This document shows, in pieces, positions 6,709-15,288 of a stretch of 45,483 nucleotides of DNA (its first letter is position 1; the number at the start of each line of letters is the position of its first letter). The notes under the pieces were generated by a model. That model did not search any database. It saw nothing but the letters and a program-made list of their open reading frames with translations, and was not told the DNA's origin. Position numbers and translations under genes: made by a program. Source of the DNA: Acidobacteriota bacterium (GTDB taxonomy: Bacteria > Acidobacteriota > Terriglobia > Acidiferrales > UBA7541); contig PMUS01000100.1 of the NCBI GenBank assembly GCA_003166795.1, positions 1 through 45,483 of the forward strand, written 5' to 3'.

Positions 6709-9700
6709 CTACTGCGCTGTCTCCGTAAATGTAGCGACTGGATGCCCCAGCCCATACGGCCCCTCGGCCGTCACATGAACCGCCCCTGCGCTTGCCGGCA
6801 GCGTCAGCGTCACGCTAGCCACTCCTGAGCTATTAGTCGTCACGATTTGCTGCGTCGCTCCGCCTAAATTGCCGAGATCGGTCGTAAACAATACGCTCGC
6901 GCCCGTATTCGTCCCGCCCGACGAGCCCGGATTCAGCGTCACGCTCAGCGCCAGGTTGGCGTTCGCCGCGCCTGACTGGTTGTCTCCGGTCTTCGCAAGC
7001 GTGGCCGCGGGATTCCCCACCAGCACCCACCCGCCTTGCGTCTGCGTCACGCCCGAGCTGTCCTGCCCGGTGACCGTGAAGTGATAAAAGCCGGGAGTGC
7101 TTCCCGTCGAAATCGTGATCGCGCCGTTCGCCGTCGTTGTCACGAATGCCGTCGCGATCGAGATCGTGCCTCCATTGGTCGAACCCGAGTCGAACTGCGC
7201 GGACCCGAGTGTCACGCTCGCATTCCCCGTCGCGGAGACAATCTTCGGCGCCAGCGTGATCGTGCTGTTCGCAGCCGCTTGAATGGTGTCTGGGTTCAAA
7301 TCCCATTCCGCGACCGGCGTCTTCGAAAGTGTTCCGTTGATCACCAGCAGCGTCTCGGAATACGGCGCAAACGATTGCGTTGCGCTCCACCCCTGGCTTG
7401 CCGATGCGGCGATGGCCGTGGGCGAAGTCTGCGACAACGTGTACGCCGTGAAGTTCGTCGCCGTGAAATTGTTCAGCGTGAATCCCACCTGCGCGGTATT
7501 CGCCGGGTCCTTGTTGACGACCAGCAGCGTCATCGAGGTGCCCGTCGGCGAGAGCGCCGCGTACACGCTGAAAAGATCCGGATCGGCGTTATCCGTCGCG
7601 GAAATGGACATGCTCCCGAACGTGTCGCCGTTGCCGTCGTAGTTCCGGTAAAGTTTCAGCGTCTGGTAAGCGGGAGCCGTGGAATCGGCCGCCACCCAGC
7701 GCGTAGCGTAGGTCACGCGCTCGCGCCCCAGGATCCCGAAGGCGTCCGCATCCGCCAGCGCCGTCGAGAAATCCGTTTCGCCCGCGAACGCCGCGTTCCA
7801 TTCCGTGATGCTCAGCGGCGTGCCCGGATAAATCATGTTCAGCATCGCGCGCAAGCGCGGCATGCGGAACGGAATCGTCCTCAGCGGCTGGATTTGCGTC
7901 GCGTATATCTGATTGATGTCGCTCGATTCGCTCGCGTACGTCGGGTCCCAGTAATCGCGGAAGATCCGCAGCGCGGCGGCCTGCTTTTGCGCCAGCGTAT
8001 CGCTGCCGAGATTGTCCGGCGCATCCGGATACGCGTGGATGTCGAGCACATCAACGGATCGCGTGCCGGCGATCTCGTCTGACCACAGCACCTCGTTCAG
8101 CCACCACGGCAGAAAATCAACGCCGCCGTGCGCGTTCTTGTCGTTGTTGTTCGCGCCGTTCCAGTAAAACCACCAGCAGCAGCTCACCGGCCCGAAGCGG
8201 ACCGCCTGCGCGTCCCAGCCTTTTACGGCTCGTGCTTCGCCGATGAACGTGTCGCGCATTTCGTTGTAGGCCGAAGGACTCGGGTGCATGTCGCGATGCG
8301 TGCTGCCCCATATGTCAATTTCGTTGTCCATGTCGTAGAGATGCGGCCGGCTGTTGCCGTACGCCGTCGCCAGCGCCGCGACCCACTGGTTGCGATAGAC
8401 GCTGCCCGCGGGATCGCCTCCGGTCGGGGGACCATCAAGCAGCGCGATGTACGCGTCCTGGGGGCTGTTGCCGGTCACATCCGTCGCGCAGTCCGACTTC
8501 ACGCCGTTGCCGGCGTCGGCCAGATACGGATCGGTAGCGCATTGCGCTCCATATTTGATCACCGAAAAGCTGTAGCTGGTCGCGTCCTTCGCCGCCCACG
8601 GCAGCATCCCGATTGTCACGATGGGATACCCGCCGGCCGCCGCGATATTGCTGATAAATTGCGTGGAATCGGCGTAGAGCGGCGCGCTTCCCATCGGACG
8701 ATTCACGTAATAGAAGTCGTTCGCCGCGTTCGTATCGAAATTTACCCAGTTGTAATTCGTGGCTGCGTCGCCGCCCCATCGAATCATCGTCGCGCCGCTG
8801 TCCGTGATGTACCCGGTGTTCGCCGGAAAATTCACGCCATAGACGTAAGGGCTGATCGCGTGGCGATCGCTGAGCGCGTCCACGGTCACCTGAATCGCCG
8901 CGGGGGTCCCGCCGGCGGGAGTCGCGCTCGCCTGGCTCGAGTTCGCGCTTTCACCGCTGCCGTTCACGGCGGACACCACGTAGAAGTAGGTCGTGCCGTT
9001 TGTCACCGTCGTATCCGCGAAACTCGCGGTGGTCGGCGAGGCGATTGTTGCGTACGGTCCGCCGCTGGTTGTCGCCCGCTTCACGTTGTAGCTTGTCGCG
9101 CCCGTGCTCGCGTTCCACGCGAGGCTTACCTGCGCGTTGCCTGCTGTTGCTGCCAAACCTGTGGGTGCAGCAGGCGGCTGGGTAGGTGCCGCTGGAGTTG
9201 CGTTAACTTCCGCGGAATTCGCGCTCTCGCCCGCTGAATTCACAGCCGAAACAACGTAGTAGTATTTCGTTCCGTTCGTCACGGTAGTGTCTGTGAAGTT
9301 CGTAACCATCGGCGAAGAAATCGTTGCGTACGGCCCGCCGCTTGTCGTCGAGCGCTTCACGTTGTAGCTCGTCGCGCCGCTGCTCGCGTTCCACGCGAGA
9401 CTCACCTGCGCGTTTCCTGCCGTTGCAGCTAGTCCCATCGGAGTCGCAGGCGGGACGATGGGCGCCGTCGGCGTCGCGCTCGCTTGCGCGGAATTCGCGC
9501 TCTCACCCGCCGAATTGACAGCCGAAACTACATAGTAGTATTTCGTTCCGTTCGTCACGGTGGTGTCCGTGAAGCTCACGGTGGTCGGCGATGCAATCGT
9601 GGCGTAGGGCCCGCCGCTGGTCGTCGAGCGCTTCACGTTGTAGCTCGTAGCGCTCGTACTCGCATTCCAGACGAGGCTCACCTGCGCATTTCCCGCTGTC

Positions 9701-10140
9701 GCCGCCAATCCTGCCGGCGCGGGAGGCGGCTGAACGGGCGCCACCGGTGTCGCACTTACCTCGATGGAATTTGCGCTCTCGCCCGCTGAATTCGCCGCCG
9801 AAACAACATAGAAATATTTCGTCCCGTTCGTTACCGTCGCGTCCGTGAAGCTCGTCATCATCGCCGAAGAAATCACGGCATAGGGTCCGCCGCTGCTCGT
9901 TGAGCGCTTCACGTTGTAGCTCGTCGCGCCGGTGCTCGCATTCCAGACGAGGCTCACCTGCGCATTTCCTGCTGTCGCCGCCAATCCTGCTGGCACGGGA
10001 GGAACTGTGGTCGCGGCGCCGTCACCGCCTCCTCCGCTGGAGCCCCCGCTCGTCGCGGTTCCGGCGCACGCCGCCATGAAAAGGAGCGCAGGCGCGACCA
10101 TCGAAGCCAGCAGCCATTTCGCCCAAATCGAGCGTGCCAT
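6709..10140 (-). CDS. Surface lipoprotein: four FN3 domains, GH44 glycosidase, invasin-like tail
   Basis: The 1143-aa product has a signal peptide ending in a lipobox-like MAAC (Cys25) and a Gly/Ser linker. Four near-identical fibronectin type III domains follow (about residues 47-414, 92 aa each). A glycoside hydrolase family 44 domain spans about 416-940. It shows VYGVNFP, the TMIRWGGDAATNYNW block, the acid/base Glu607 in DMDNEIDIW and the nucleophile Glu780 in ITEWNAAF. The C-terminal 200 residues include a Big_1/invasin-like Ig fold. GH44 enzymes cut beta-1,4 glucan backbones such as carboxymethylcellulose and xyloglucan. ATG 10140 has a GGAGAG ribosome-binding site 7 nt upstream. Surface attachment is inferred from the lipobox; if lipidation fails it would be secreted. 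No other polysaccharide-utilisation genes adjoin it. Confidence 0.9.
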   Translation of the reverse strand: MARSIWAKWLLASMVAPALLFMAACAGTATSGGSSGGGGDGAATTVPPVPAGLAATAGNAQVSLVWNASTGATSYNVKRSTSSGGPYAVISSAMMTSFTDATVTNGTKYFYVVSAANSAGESANSIEVSATPVAPVQPPPAPAGLAATAGNAQVSLVWNASTSATSYNVKRSTTSGGPYATIASPTTVSFTDTTVTNGTKYYYVVSAVNSAGESANSAQASATPTAPIVPPATPMGLAATAGNAQVSLAWNASSGATSYNVKRSTTSGGPYATISSPMVTNFTDTTVTNGTKYYYVVSAVNSAGESANSAEVNATPAAPTQPPAAPTGLAATAGNAQVSLAWNASTGATSYNVKRATTSGGPYATIASPTTASFADTTVTNGTTYFYVVSAVNGSGESANSSQASATPAGGTPAAIQVTVDALSDRHAISPYVYGVNFPANTGYITDSGATMIRWGGDAATNYNWVNFDTNAANDFYYVNRPMGSAPLYADSTQFISNIAAAGGYPIVTIGMLPWAAKDATSYSFSVIKYGAQCATDPYLADAGNGVKSDCATDVTGNSPQDAYIALLDGPPTGGDPAGSVYRNQWVAALATAYGNSRPHLYDMDNEIDIWGSTHRDMHPSPSAYNEMRDTFIGEARAVKGWDAQAVRFGPVSCCWWFYWNGANNNDKNAHGGVDFLPWWLNEVLWSDEIAGTRSVDVLDIHAYPDAPDNLGSDTLAQKQAAALRIFRDYWDPTYASESSDINQIYATQIQPLRTIPFRMPRLRAMLNMIYPGTPLSITEWNAAFAGETDFSTALADADAFGILGRERVTYATRWVAADSTAPAYQTLKLYRNYDGNGDTFGSMSISATDNADPDLFSVYAALSPTGTSMTLLVVNKDPANTAQVGFTLNNFTATNFTAYTLSQTSPTAIAASASQGWSATQSFAPYSETLLVINGTLSKTPVAEWDLNPDTIQAAANSTITLAPKIVSATGNASVTLGSAQFDSGSTNGGTISIATAFVTTTANGAITISTGSTPGFYHFTVTGQDSSGVTQTQGGWVLVGNPAATLAKTGDNQSGAANANLALSVTLNPGSSGGTNTGASVLFTTDLGNLGGATQQIVTTNSSGVASVTLTLPASAGAVHVTAEGPYGLGHPVATFTETAQ
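8899..10002 (-). repeat. Tandem 276-bp repeat array encoding four FN3 domains
   Basis: The word CTTCACGTTGTAGCT recurs at 9079, 9355, 9631 and 9907, exactly 276 bp (92 codons) apart. The surrounding units are highly similar at DNA level, including synonymous positions. This points to recent tandem duplication or gene conversion of an FN3-coding module within the GH44 gene. Copy number could vary between strains. Confidence 0.9.
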
Positions 10141-10330
10141 GGGAAGACTCTCCTGTGTCAGCTGAGGGGAATAGTGACGGTAGGCTACGGTCGCAGGGCG
10201 CGCGAAACAAGCTGTACGCACGGCCAGAAAAGGACCCCTGTTCGTTCGTCCCGGCGGGAGCCTCTAAGTTGGGGGAGAATCTTTAGCGAACGGAGGTACA
10301 GCCCTGATTTTGACGCAAGATTCACGCGTT

Positions 10331-10565
10331 CGTCAGGGCACGCTTTCAAGCGTGCCATCAACGGATGCAAGAAAGACGGCTTTAGCCGCTGAGGCCTCGG
10401 GGATTAAAGCCCCTTCACTTCCGACGACATTGCGGCACGGTTGAAGCCGTGCCCTGACGACCCCTCAAGATTGGGACACTACGCGAAAAGAGCCAGTCAA
10501 GAGAGCCACACCAAAGTTAGGGCACGCGAATCTTTGTGGGTTGTGGCTTTAGCAGCCGAAGTTCC
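10331..10565. repeat. Cluster of short hairpin repeats between the GH44 gene and xerC
   Basis: The 435-bp gap between genes holds no convincing gene but several hairpins. GGCACGCTTTCAAGCGTGCC (10337-10356) has a perfect 9-bp stem. CGGCTTTAGCCG (10377-10388) is followed by the palindrome GAGGCCTC (10391-10398). GGGG/CCCC arms flank ATTAAAG (10399-10413). GGCACGGTTGAAGCCGTGCC (10434-10453) has a 7-bp stem. GGCT/AGCC arms (10545-10557) are followed by GAAGTTCC. They look like REP-type dispersed elements. Both flanking genes read leftwards, so the cluster lies downstream of xerC and upstream of the GH44 gene. Confidence 0.75.
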
Positions 10566-10575
10566 ATTCGACGGA

Positions 10576-11538
10576 TCAAGCGTGCGGGTGGGCCTTGTCG
10601 TAGACTTCCATCAACTGCCGAATGCTCGCCTGTGTGTACCGCTGCGTGGTGGATAGCGACACATGGCCCAATAGCTCTTGAATCGCGCGCAGGTCCGCGC
10701 CATCGGCCAGCAGGTGCGTGGCGAATGCGTGCCGCAAGGAATGTGGGTGCATGTCCCAGTTGACGTTCGCAAGCCGCGAATATTTTCTCACCAGCATGTG
10801 CACTGACCGGTCGGTCAGCCTTCCGCCCAGGTGATTCAGGAACACCGCCTCCGGCGCGGCTTTCGTCCGCGGATGCGCCAGGATTTCATCGCGCACCGGC
10901 CAGTATGCTTCGAGCGCCGTCTGCGCCTTTCCGCCGTAAGGCACCACGCGCTCCTTGCGACCCTTGCCGAGCACGCGCAGCATCTGCCCGCGGCGGTCAA
11001 TCTCGCCCAGGTCCAGTCCCACCAGCTCGCTCACGCGCAGTCCGGAGGCGTACAACAGCTCCAAAATTGCTCGATCCCGCTTCAAGATCACTTTCGCTTC
11101 TTCTTCGGAGCGAGCCGTCGGCTTGCGTGCCCGCTTCGATTTGTCCTTTGCCGCGCCGCTCCCGAGGCTGTCGAGAAATCCGTTCAATTCTTCCGCCGTC
11201 AGCACGCGAGGCACGCGCTTCGGCAGCTTCGGCGTGGCCACCAGGCGCGCCGGATTCTGCGCGGTCAGCTTCTCGCGCACGCAGAATTTGAAGAATGTCC
11301 GCAGCGAAGCCAGCCTCCGCGCCACGGACGCGCGCTCGAGCTTCCGGTCGTACATCGAAGCGACGTATTCGCGCACGATGCGGTGGTCAATTTCCCCGAG
11401 CGGCGGCGCTTTTTCGCCGGGCGGCGTGAGGAACGCGTCGAACTGCTGTATGTCGCGGCGGTATTCGCGGATCGTGTCCGGCGACACGTTGCGCTCGTAG
11501 CGCAGATACTGAATGAATTTCTCTATGATTTGCTTCAT
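10576..11538 (-). CDS. xerC: XerC/XerD-type tyrosine recombinase
   Basis: Xer recombinases resolve chromosome dimers at dif with FtsK. The 320-aa product has the N-terminal SAM-like DNA-binding domain (about 1-105) and a catalytic domain with the full residue set: Arg168 (SGLRVSEL), Lys192 (GKGRKER), His266 and Arg269 (HSLRHAFATH), His292 (GHVSLSTTQRYT) and the nucleophile Tyr301. Residues about 126-149 form an extra charged stretch (GSGAAKDKSKRARKPTARSE) between the domains that most Xer proteins lack; this explains the length of 320 rather than about 300. No phage genes or att-like sites are nearby, so a housekeeping role is more likely than an integrase. XerC versus XerD cannot be settled here. 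Confidence 0.9.
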   Translation of the reverse strand: MKQIIEKFIQYLRYERNVSPDTIREYRRDIQQFDAFLTPPGEKAPPLGEIDHRIVREYVASMYDRKLERASVARRLASLRTFFKFCVREKLTAQNPARLVATPKLPKRVPRVLTAEELNGFLDSLGSGAAKDKSKRARKPTARSEEEAKVILKRDRAILELLYASGLRVSELVGLDLGEIDRRGQMLRVLGKGRKERVVPYGGKAQTALEAYWPVRDEILAHPRTKAAPEAVFLNHLGGRLTDRSVHMLVRKYSRLANVNWDMHPHSLRHAFATHLLADGADLRAIQELLGHVSLSTTQRYTQASIRQLMEVYDKAHPHA

Positions 11539-11575
11539 AGACTCTGCCCCGTCTCTCGGGTCACAGGGCAGCGAA

Positions 11576-11581
11576 ATTATA
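11576..11581 (-). promoter_or_regulatory. Candidate -10 box for xerC
   Basis: On the minus strand this reads TATAAT, 37 bp upstream of the xerC ATG at 11538. The matching -35 region is weak. This is a visual match only. Confidence 0.3.
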
Positions 11582-11829
11582 GTGCGATCCGGGAATCAGC
11601 CTTCAGGCTCCCTGCTTTTGCGTTCCTTTCCTAGCAGGGGGTACCCGATCTCTTACTCCGAAATTCGGGCTAAAAGTCCACACAACAACATCCTTGAAAT
11701 GCATCGGCCCTCATGCATCATGTTAGCGTGGTATTTTTGGAGGTTTGATGACTTGTCGGGCAGGAACGCGGGACGCAGGTCAGATGCGGGAGACGGACAT
11801 CCTTGCACCTTCGCCGAAAAATAGCCGCT

Positions 11830-11909
11830 TTCTACTCGACACTGGGTGCCGAGTAGAATTACCTGTAACTCCAAGAAAACAAACAGCCGGGTCCCCTTCT
11901 ACTCGACAC
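11830..11909. repeat. TTCTACTCG inverted and direct repeats ahead of the DPP-IV gene
   Basis: TTCTACTCG (11830-11838) pairs perfectly with CGAGTAGAA (11850-11858) across an 11-nt loop. The 13-base word TTCTACTCGACAC occurs again at 11897-11909, giving one direct and one inverted copy in 80 bp. The array ends 24 nt before the preferred GTG start at 11934. It could be an operator or an RNA hairpin. If translation began at ATG 11748, the repeats would instead be coding. Confidence 0.6.
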
Positions 11910-11933
11910 AAAATTAGGGGCATCCCCGCGCGC

Positions 11934-14195
11934 GTGAGCAGTCTTTCTCAGGCTCGAATCATTTCCACATTTTTGGCGATTGCACTCGCCTCGGCGCTTG
12001 GCACGTCGCCGGCGCTCGCGAAGCCGCATCCCTCCAGATCGCTCACGGTCGAGCGCATTTACTCCGGCCCGAGCCTCAGCGGACACCTCACCCAGGGAAT
12101 TGAGTGGAGTCCCGACGGCAAGCGCATTTCGTATCTCCAGCGCGAAGGTTCGAGCGTTGAGATGTGGACGATGGATGCGGCGAAGGGCGAGCGCAAAGTG
12201 CTCGTCAAAGCCAGCGTGCTTGAGGAGGTGATGCAGCCGCGAAAGGCCAGCGCGATCCAGTCCACGGGCTTGGGACGCGTCGAGGCGGAAAATTACATTT
12301 GGTCTCCCACTGGCGGCGCGCTGCTTTTTATCGGCAGCAGCAATCTGATGTATCTCGATTTGCAAACGATGGCGCCGAAGCCGCTGGCGCTTGCCGCGGA
12401 TAATGCCGCGCAGGATATCGCAGACCCGAAATTTTCGCCCGACGGCAAATGGGTGAGCTTCGTGCGCGATTCCAATTTGTGGGTCGCGAGCGTTGCCACC
12501 GGCGAAGTGAAAGAGCTCACCACCGGGGGCAGCGAAGAAATTCTCAAGGGCGAGCTCGACTGGCTTTATCCCGAGGAACTCGACTGCATCACGGCCTACT
12601 GGTGGTCGCCCGATTCATCGAAGATCGCTTACTACGAGATGGACGAACGTCGCGTGACGAATTATCCGATCCTGGATATGAGCTCGCCGCTCGGAGCGAC
12701 GGTTTACACGCGCTTTCCGCAGGCGGGCGAAGCGAACCCGGTTGTGCGCGTGGGCGTCGTCCCGGCCGGCGGCGGCGAAACAAAATGGATGGAGACCGGC
12801 GCGGACACGAATGTGTACCTCCCGCGCGTCGTGTGGATGCCGGACAGCAGCCGCGTCGCCATCGAGCGCCTCAATCGCCCGCAAAACCAGCTCGACCTGC
12901 TTTTTGCCGACGCGTCCACCGGCGCTTCCCGGACGATTCTCTCCGACTCCGACAAATACTGGATTAATCTCGGCGACGATCTCTACTTTTTCCCGGACAA
13001 CAAGCGCTTTCTCTGGACGAGCGAACGCACGGGCTTTCGTCATTACTACCTCTACGACATTTCTGGCCGGCAACTCGAGCAATTGACGAGCGGCGATTGG
13101 GGAATCACCGGCAATGGCGGATTCGGGCCGGGCGCGGAAAGCCATCCGGTGGTTGACGAGGCGCGCGGCTACATCTATTTCTTCTCGAACAAGGACGAAT
13201 TGCGCGGCACGCAACTTTACCGGCTCGCGTTGCAGGACAAAAAGATCGAGCGAATCACTCGCGAGGATGGCGCGCACGGCATCGTTATTTCGCCTGACGC
13301 GTCCGCCTATGTGGACACGTACTCCAACGCCATGACGCCGCCGCGCCAGGACCTATATCGCATGGACGGCAAGCGCGTCGCCGCAATCGACGAAAATAAA
13401 GTTTCCGAACTCGGCGAATACCGTCTTTCGCCCGTCGAGTTTGTGGACCTTGCGGCGAGCGACGGCACGAAACTCTGCGCCTCGATCATCCGGCCTCTGG
13501 ATTTCGATGCGTCGCGGAAATATCCCGTGCTGGTCAACGTGTACGGCGGCCCGGATGTCCAAAATGTGCGAAACGAATGGGACGGCGCCGGTTTTCTGTG
13601 GCTCCAGATGATGGCCGAGAAGGGCTACATTATCTTCACGCTCGACAATCGCGGCTCCTACTTCCGCGGCCATGCGTTTGAAACTCCGGTCTATCATCAG
13701 CTCGGCAAGGTCGAACTCGAGGACCAGCTCACGGGAGTGAAATATCTGAAGTCGCTCGCGTACGTGGACGCCTCGCGCATCGGAATCTGGGGATGGAGTT
13801 ACGGCGGCACCATGACGCTCGAAGCCATGTTCAACGCCCCCGATGTTTTCAAGGCGGGCGTTTCGATCGCGCCCGTCAGCGACTGGCGCCTCTACGACAC
13901 GGCTTATACCGAGCGCTACATGGGCCGCCCGCAGGACGATCCGTCCGGCTATCGCGACAGCTCCCCGGTGAATCAGGCCGCGCAGCTGCGGGGCAAGCTG
14001 ATGATCGCGCATGCCACCGGCGACGATAACGTTCATTTCGCGAACACGTCCGAGGTAATCAACGAGCTGATACTCGCCGGAAAATATCCCGCGAATTTGA
14101 TGATCTTTCCCGGTCGCGGCCACGGGATGAGCGACGTCCCGGCGCGCATCCAACTTTTCAAGGGAATTACTGATTTCCTGTTGAGCAATCTCTAG
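11934..14195 (+). CDS. Secreted dipeptidyl peptidase IV-like serine peptidase (S9B)
   Basis: DPP-IV enzymes remove N-terminal X-Pro or X-Ala dipeptides. From the preferred GTG start the product is 753 aa, with a Sec signal peptide (IISTFLAIALASALGTSPALA). A beta-propeller domain includes the substrate N-terminus-binding Glu pair in DWLYPEEL (Glu214-Glu215). The C-terminal alpha/beta hydrolase has catalytic Ser622 (GWSYGG), Asp697/698 (GDDNVHF) and His730 (GRGHGM). It likely acts in the periplasm or outside the cell. The frame is open further upstream; ATG 11748 has GGAGG 4 nt before it but would put 62 non-hydrophobic residues before the signal peptide, so I prefer GTG 11934. Start choice is uncertain; the family is not. 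Confidence 0.9.
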   Translation: MSSLSQARIISTFLAIALASALGTSPALAKPHPSRSLTVERIYSGPSLSGHLTQGIEWSPDGKRISYLQREGSSVEMWTMDAAKGERKVLVKASVLEEVMQPRKASAIQSTGLGRVEAENYIWSPTGGALLFIGSSNLMYLDLQTMAPKPLALAADNAAQDIADPKFSPDGKWVSFVRDSNLWVASVATGEVKELTTGGSEEILKGELDWLYPEELDCITAYWWSPDSSKIAYYEMDERRVTNYPILDMSSPLGATVYTRFPQAGEANPVVRVGVVPAGGGETKWMETGADTNVYLPRVVWMPDSSRVAIERLNRPQNQLDLLFADASTGASRTILSDSDKYWINLGDDLYFFPDNKRFLWTSERTGFRHYYLYDISGRQLEQLTSGDWGITGNGGFGPGAESHPVVDEARGYIYFFSNKDELRGTQLYRLALQDKKIERITREDGAHGIVISPDASAYVDTYSNAMTPPRQDLYRMDGKRVAAIDENKVSELGEYRLSPVEFVDLAASDGTKLCASIIRPLDFDASRKYPVLVNVYGGPDVQNVRNEWDGAGFLWLQMMAEKGYIIFTLDNRGSYFRGHAFETPVYHQLGKVELEDQLTGVKYLKSLAYVDASRIGIWGWSYGGTMTLEAMFNAPDVFKAGVSIAPVSDWRLYDTAYTERYMGRPQDDPSGYRDSSPVNQAAQLRGKLMIAHATGDDNVHFANTSEVINELILAGKYPANLMIFPGRGHGMSDVPARIQLFKGITDFLLSNL

Positions 14196-14316
14196 GACAA
14201 AGGGCCTTCATGCAACCTGCGGATTCTGATATGGTTCGAATAGAATGGACGTCAGTTCGTCGATCGAGCGAAAGCGCGCGGGGAATGCGTTTTCGATTCA
14301 GGGAGTCATTTTGAGA

Positions 14317-15267
14317 ATGCCCTCTCCAATGGAGTCTTCCGGCCGCATGCTGCGAGCCGGATTCGCGGCGTGTCTTGCAGTGGCGGCGCTTTCCTGCGCG
14401 CCAGCTTCTCCGGCGCAATCCGGCGTCGAACCCCCGGCCGTCGCGGGAGGAAGCGCAGCCCCGGCCCTGCCGCGCATCGAGGCCTCCCCATCCGCGGGAA
14501 TGCTCGACTCCGGTTTCCGCAATCTCTACGAGCTGGATTTCAAGAAAGGCCGCGAGCGGTTTATCTCCTACCAGAGACTCGAGCCTTCCGATCCAATGGG
14601 CAAGGCTGCCGAGGCGGCGAGCTATCTCTACGAGCAATTCAACGCCAAAGGCATCTTCACGTCCGACTTTTTTCTGAACGACCAGAAGTTTCTGGGCGGC
14701 GCGCAAGGAACTCCCGACGAAAACCGCAATGACGGATTTCTCAGCGCCAACCACATGGCGCGCGACATGGCCATGAACCGGTTGAAAACCGACCCTCGCG
14801 ACCGCCAGAGTTTGCTGGTGCTCACGATGACCGACGGCATGGAGGCCGATTACGACGCGCTGATCGTGAAAAAACAAATGGCGGGCCTCAGCCTGACGAA
14901 ACAGGCGGACGCCGAAGCCGCGAAACTGCTCGCCGTTGATCCATCGGCGGAGGACGCCTACATGGCGCTGGGCGCGGCAAATTACGTGATCGGAAGCCTG
15001 CCGAGTTACAAGCGCGCGTTCCTCTGGTTTGGCGGGATTCACGGTGACCGCGAACGCGGGCTGGAGGAATTGCAGCGAGCCGCCGAACACGGCCACTATT
15101 TGCAGGTGTTCGCGAAATCCTGGCTGGCCCTTGCCTGCGAGCGCGAGCATCAGATGGATCACGCGCACCAATTGCTCGCCGAACTCGCGGCCGAATTTCC
15201 CTCGAATCCGCTCTTCGCCCACGAGCTCGCATTGCTCGACCATCCGGCCGCCTCAGCGAAGAAGTAG
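14317..15267 (+). CDS. Secreted TPR-like helical protein, unknown function
   Basis: The product is about 316 aa. It has an N-terminal signal (MLRAGFAACLAVAALSCAPASPAQS); the Cys in LSCAP could be a lipobox. A helical body follows with repeat-like segments: LYELDFKKGRERFISYQRLEPSDP, then ADAEAAKLLAVDPSAEDAYMALGAANYVIGSLPSY, then HGHYLQVFAKSWLALACEREHQMDHAHQLLAELAAEFPSNPLF. The last resembles a TPR and its neighbour. Similar secreted proteins of unknown role are common in Acidobacteriota. Start choices include ATG 14245, TTG 14311 and ATG 14317; GGGAG at about 14301 favours one of the latter two. The gap from the peptidase gene is about 120 bp, so cotranscription is possible. Confidence 0.75.
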   Translation: MPSPMESSGRMLRAGFAACLAVAALSCAPASPAQSGVEPPAVAGGSAAPALPRIEASPSAGMLDSGFRNLYELDFKKGRERFISYQRLEPSDPMGKAAEAASYLYEQFNAKGIFTSDFFLNDQKFLGGAQGTPDENRNDGFLSANHMARDMAMNRLKTDPRDRQSLLVLTMTDGMEADYDALIVKKQMAGLSLTKQADAEAAKLLAVDPSAEDAYMALGAANYVIGSLPSYKRAFLWFGGIHGDRERGLEELQRAAEHGHYLQVFAKSWLALACEREHQMDHAHQLLAELAAEFPSNPLFAHELALLDHPAASAKK

Positions 15268-15288
15268 CCAGGCTCTTTGTGACAGCGG

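Noticed and set aside
7036..9237. Two long plus-strand frames (348 and 369 codons) opposite the GH44 gene
   Set aside because: They are antisense to strongly conserved GH44 and FN3 sequence, and their Arg/Val-rich translations match no family.
8899..10002. Regularly spaced repeat considered as a CRISPR array
   Set aside because: The period is 276 bp with in-frame FN3 coding sequence, not short repeats with unique spacers, and there are no cas genes.
10576..11538. Tyrosine recombinase considered as a mobile-element integrase
   Set aside because: The sequence is of Xer type, and no phage genes, att duplications or cargo are seen around it. The tRNA at 19392 is not next to it.
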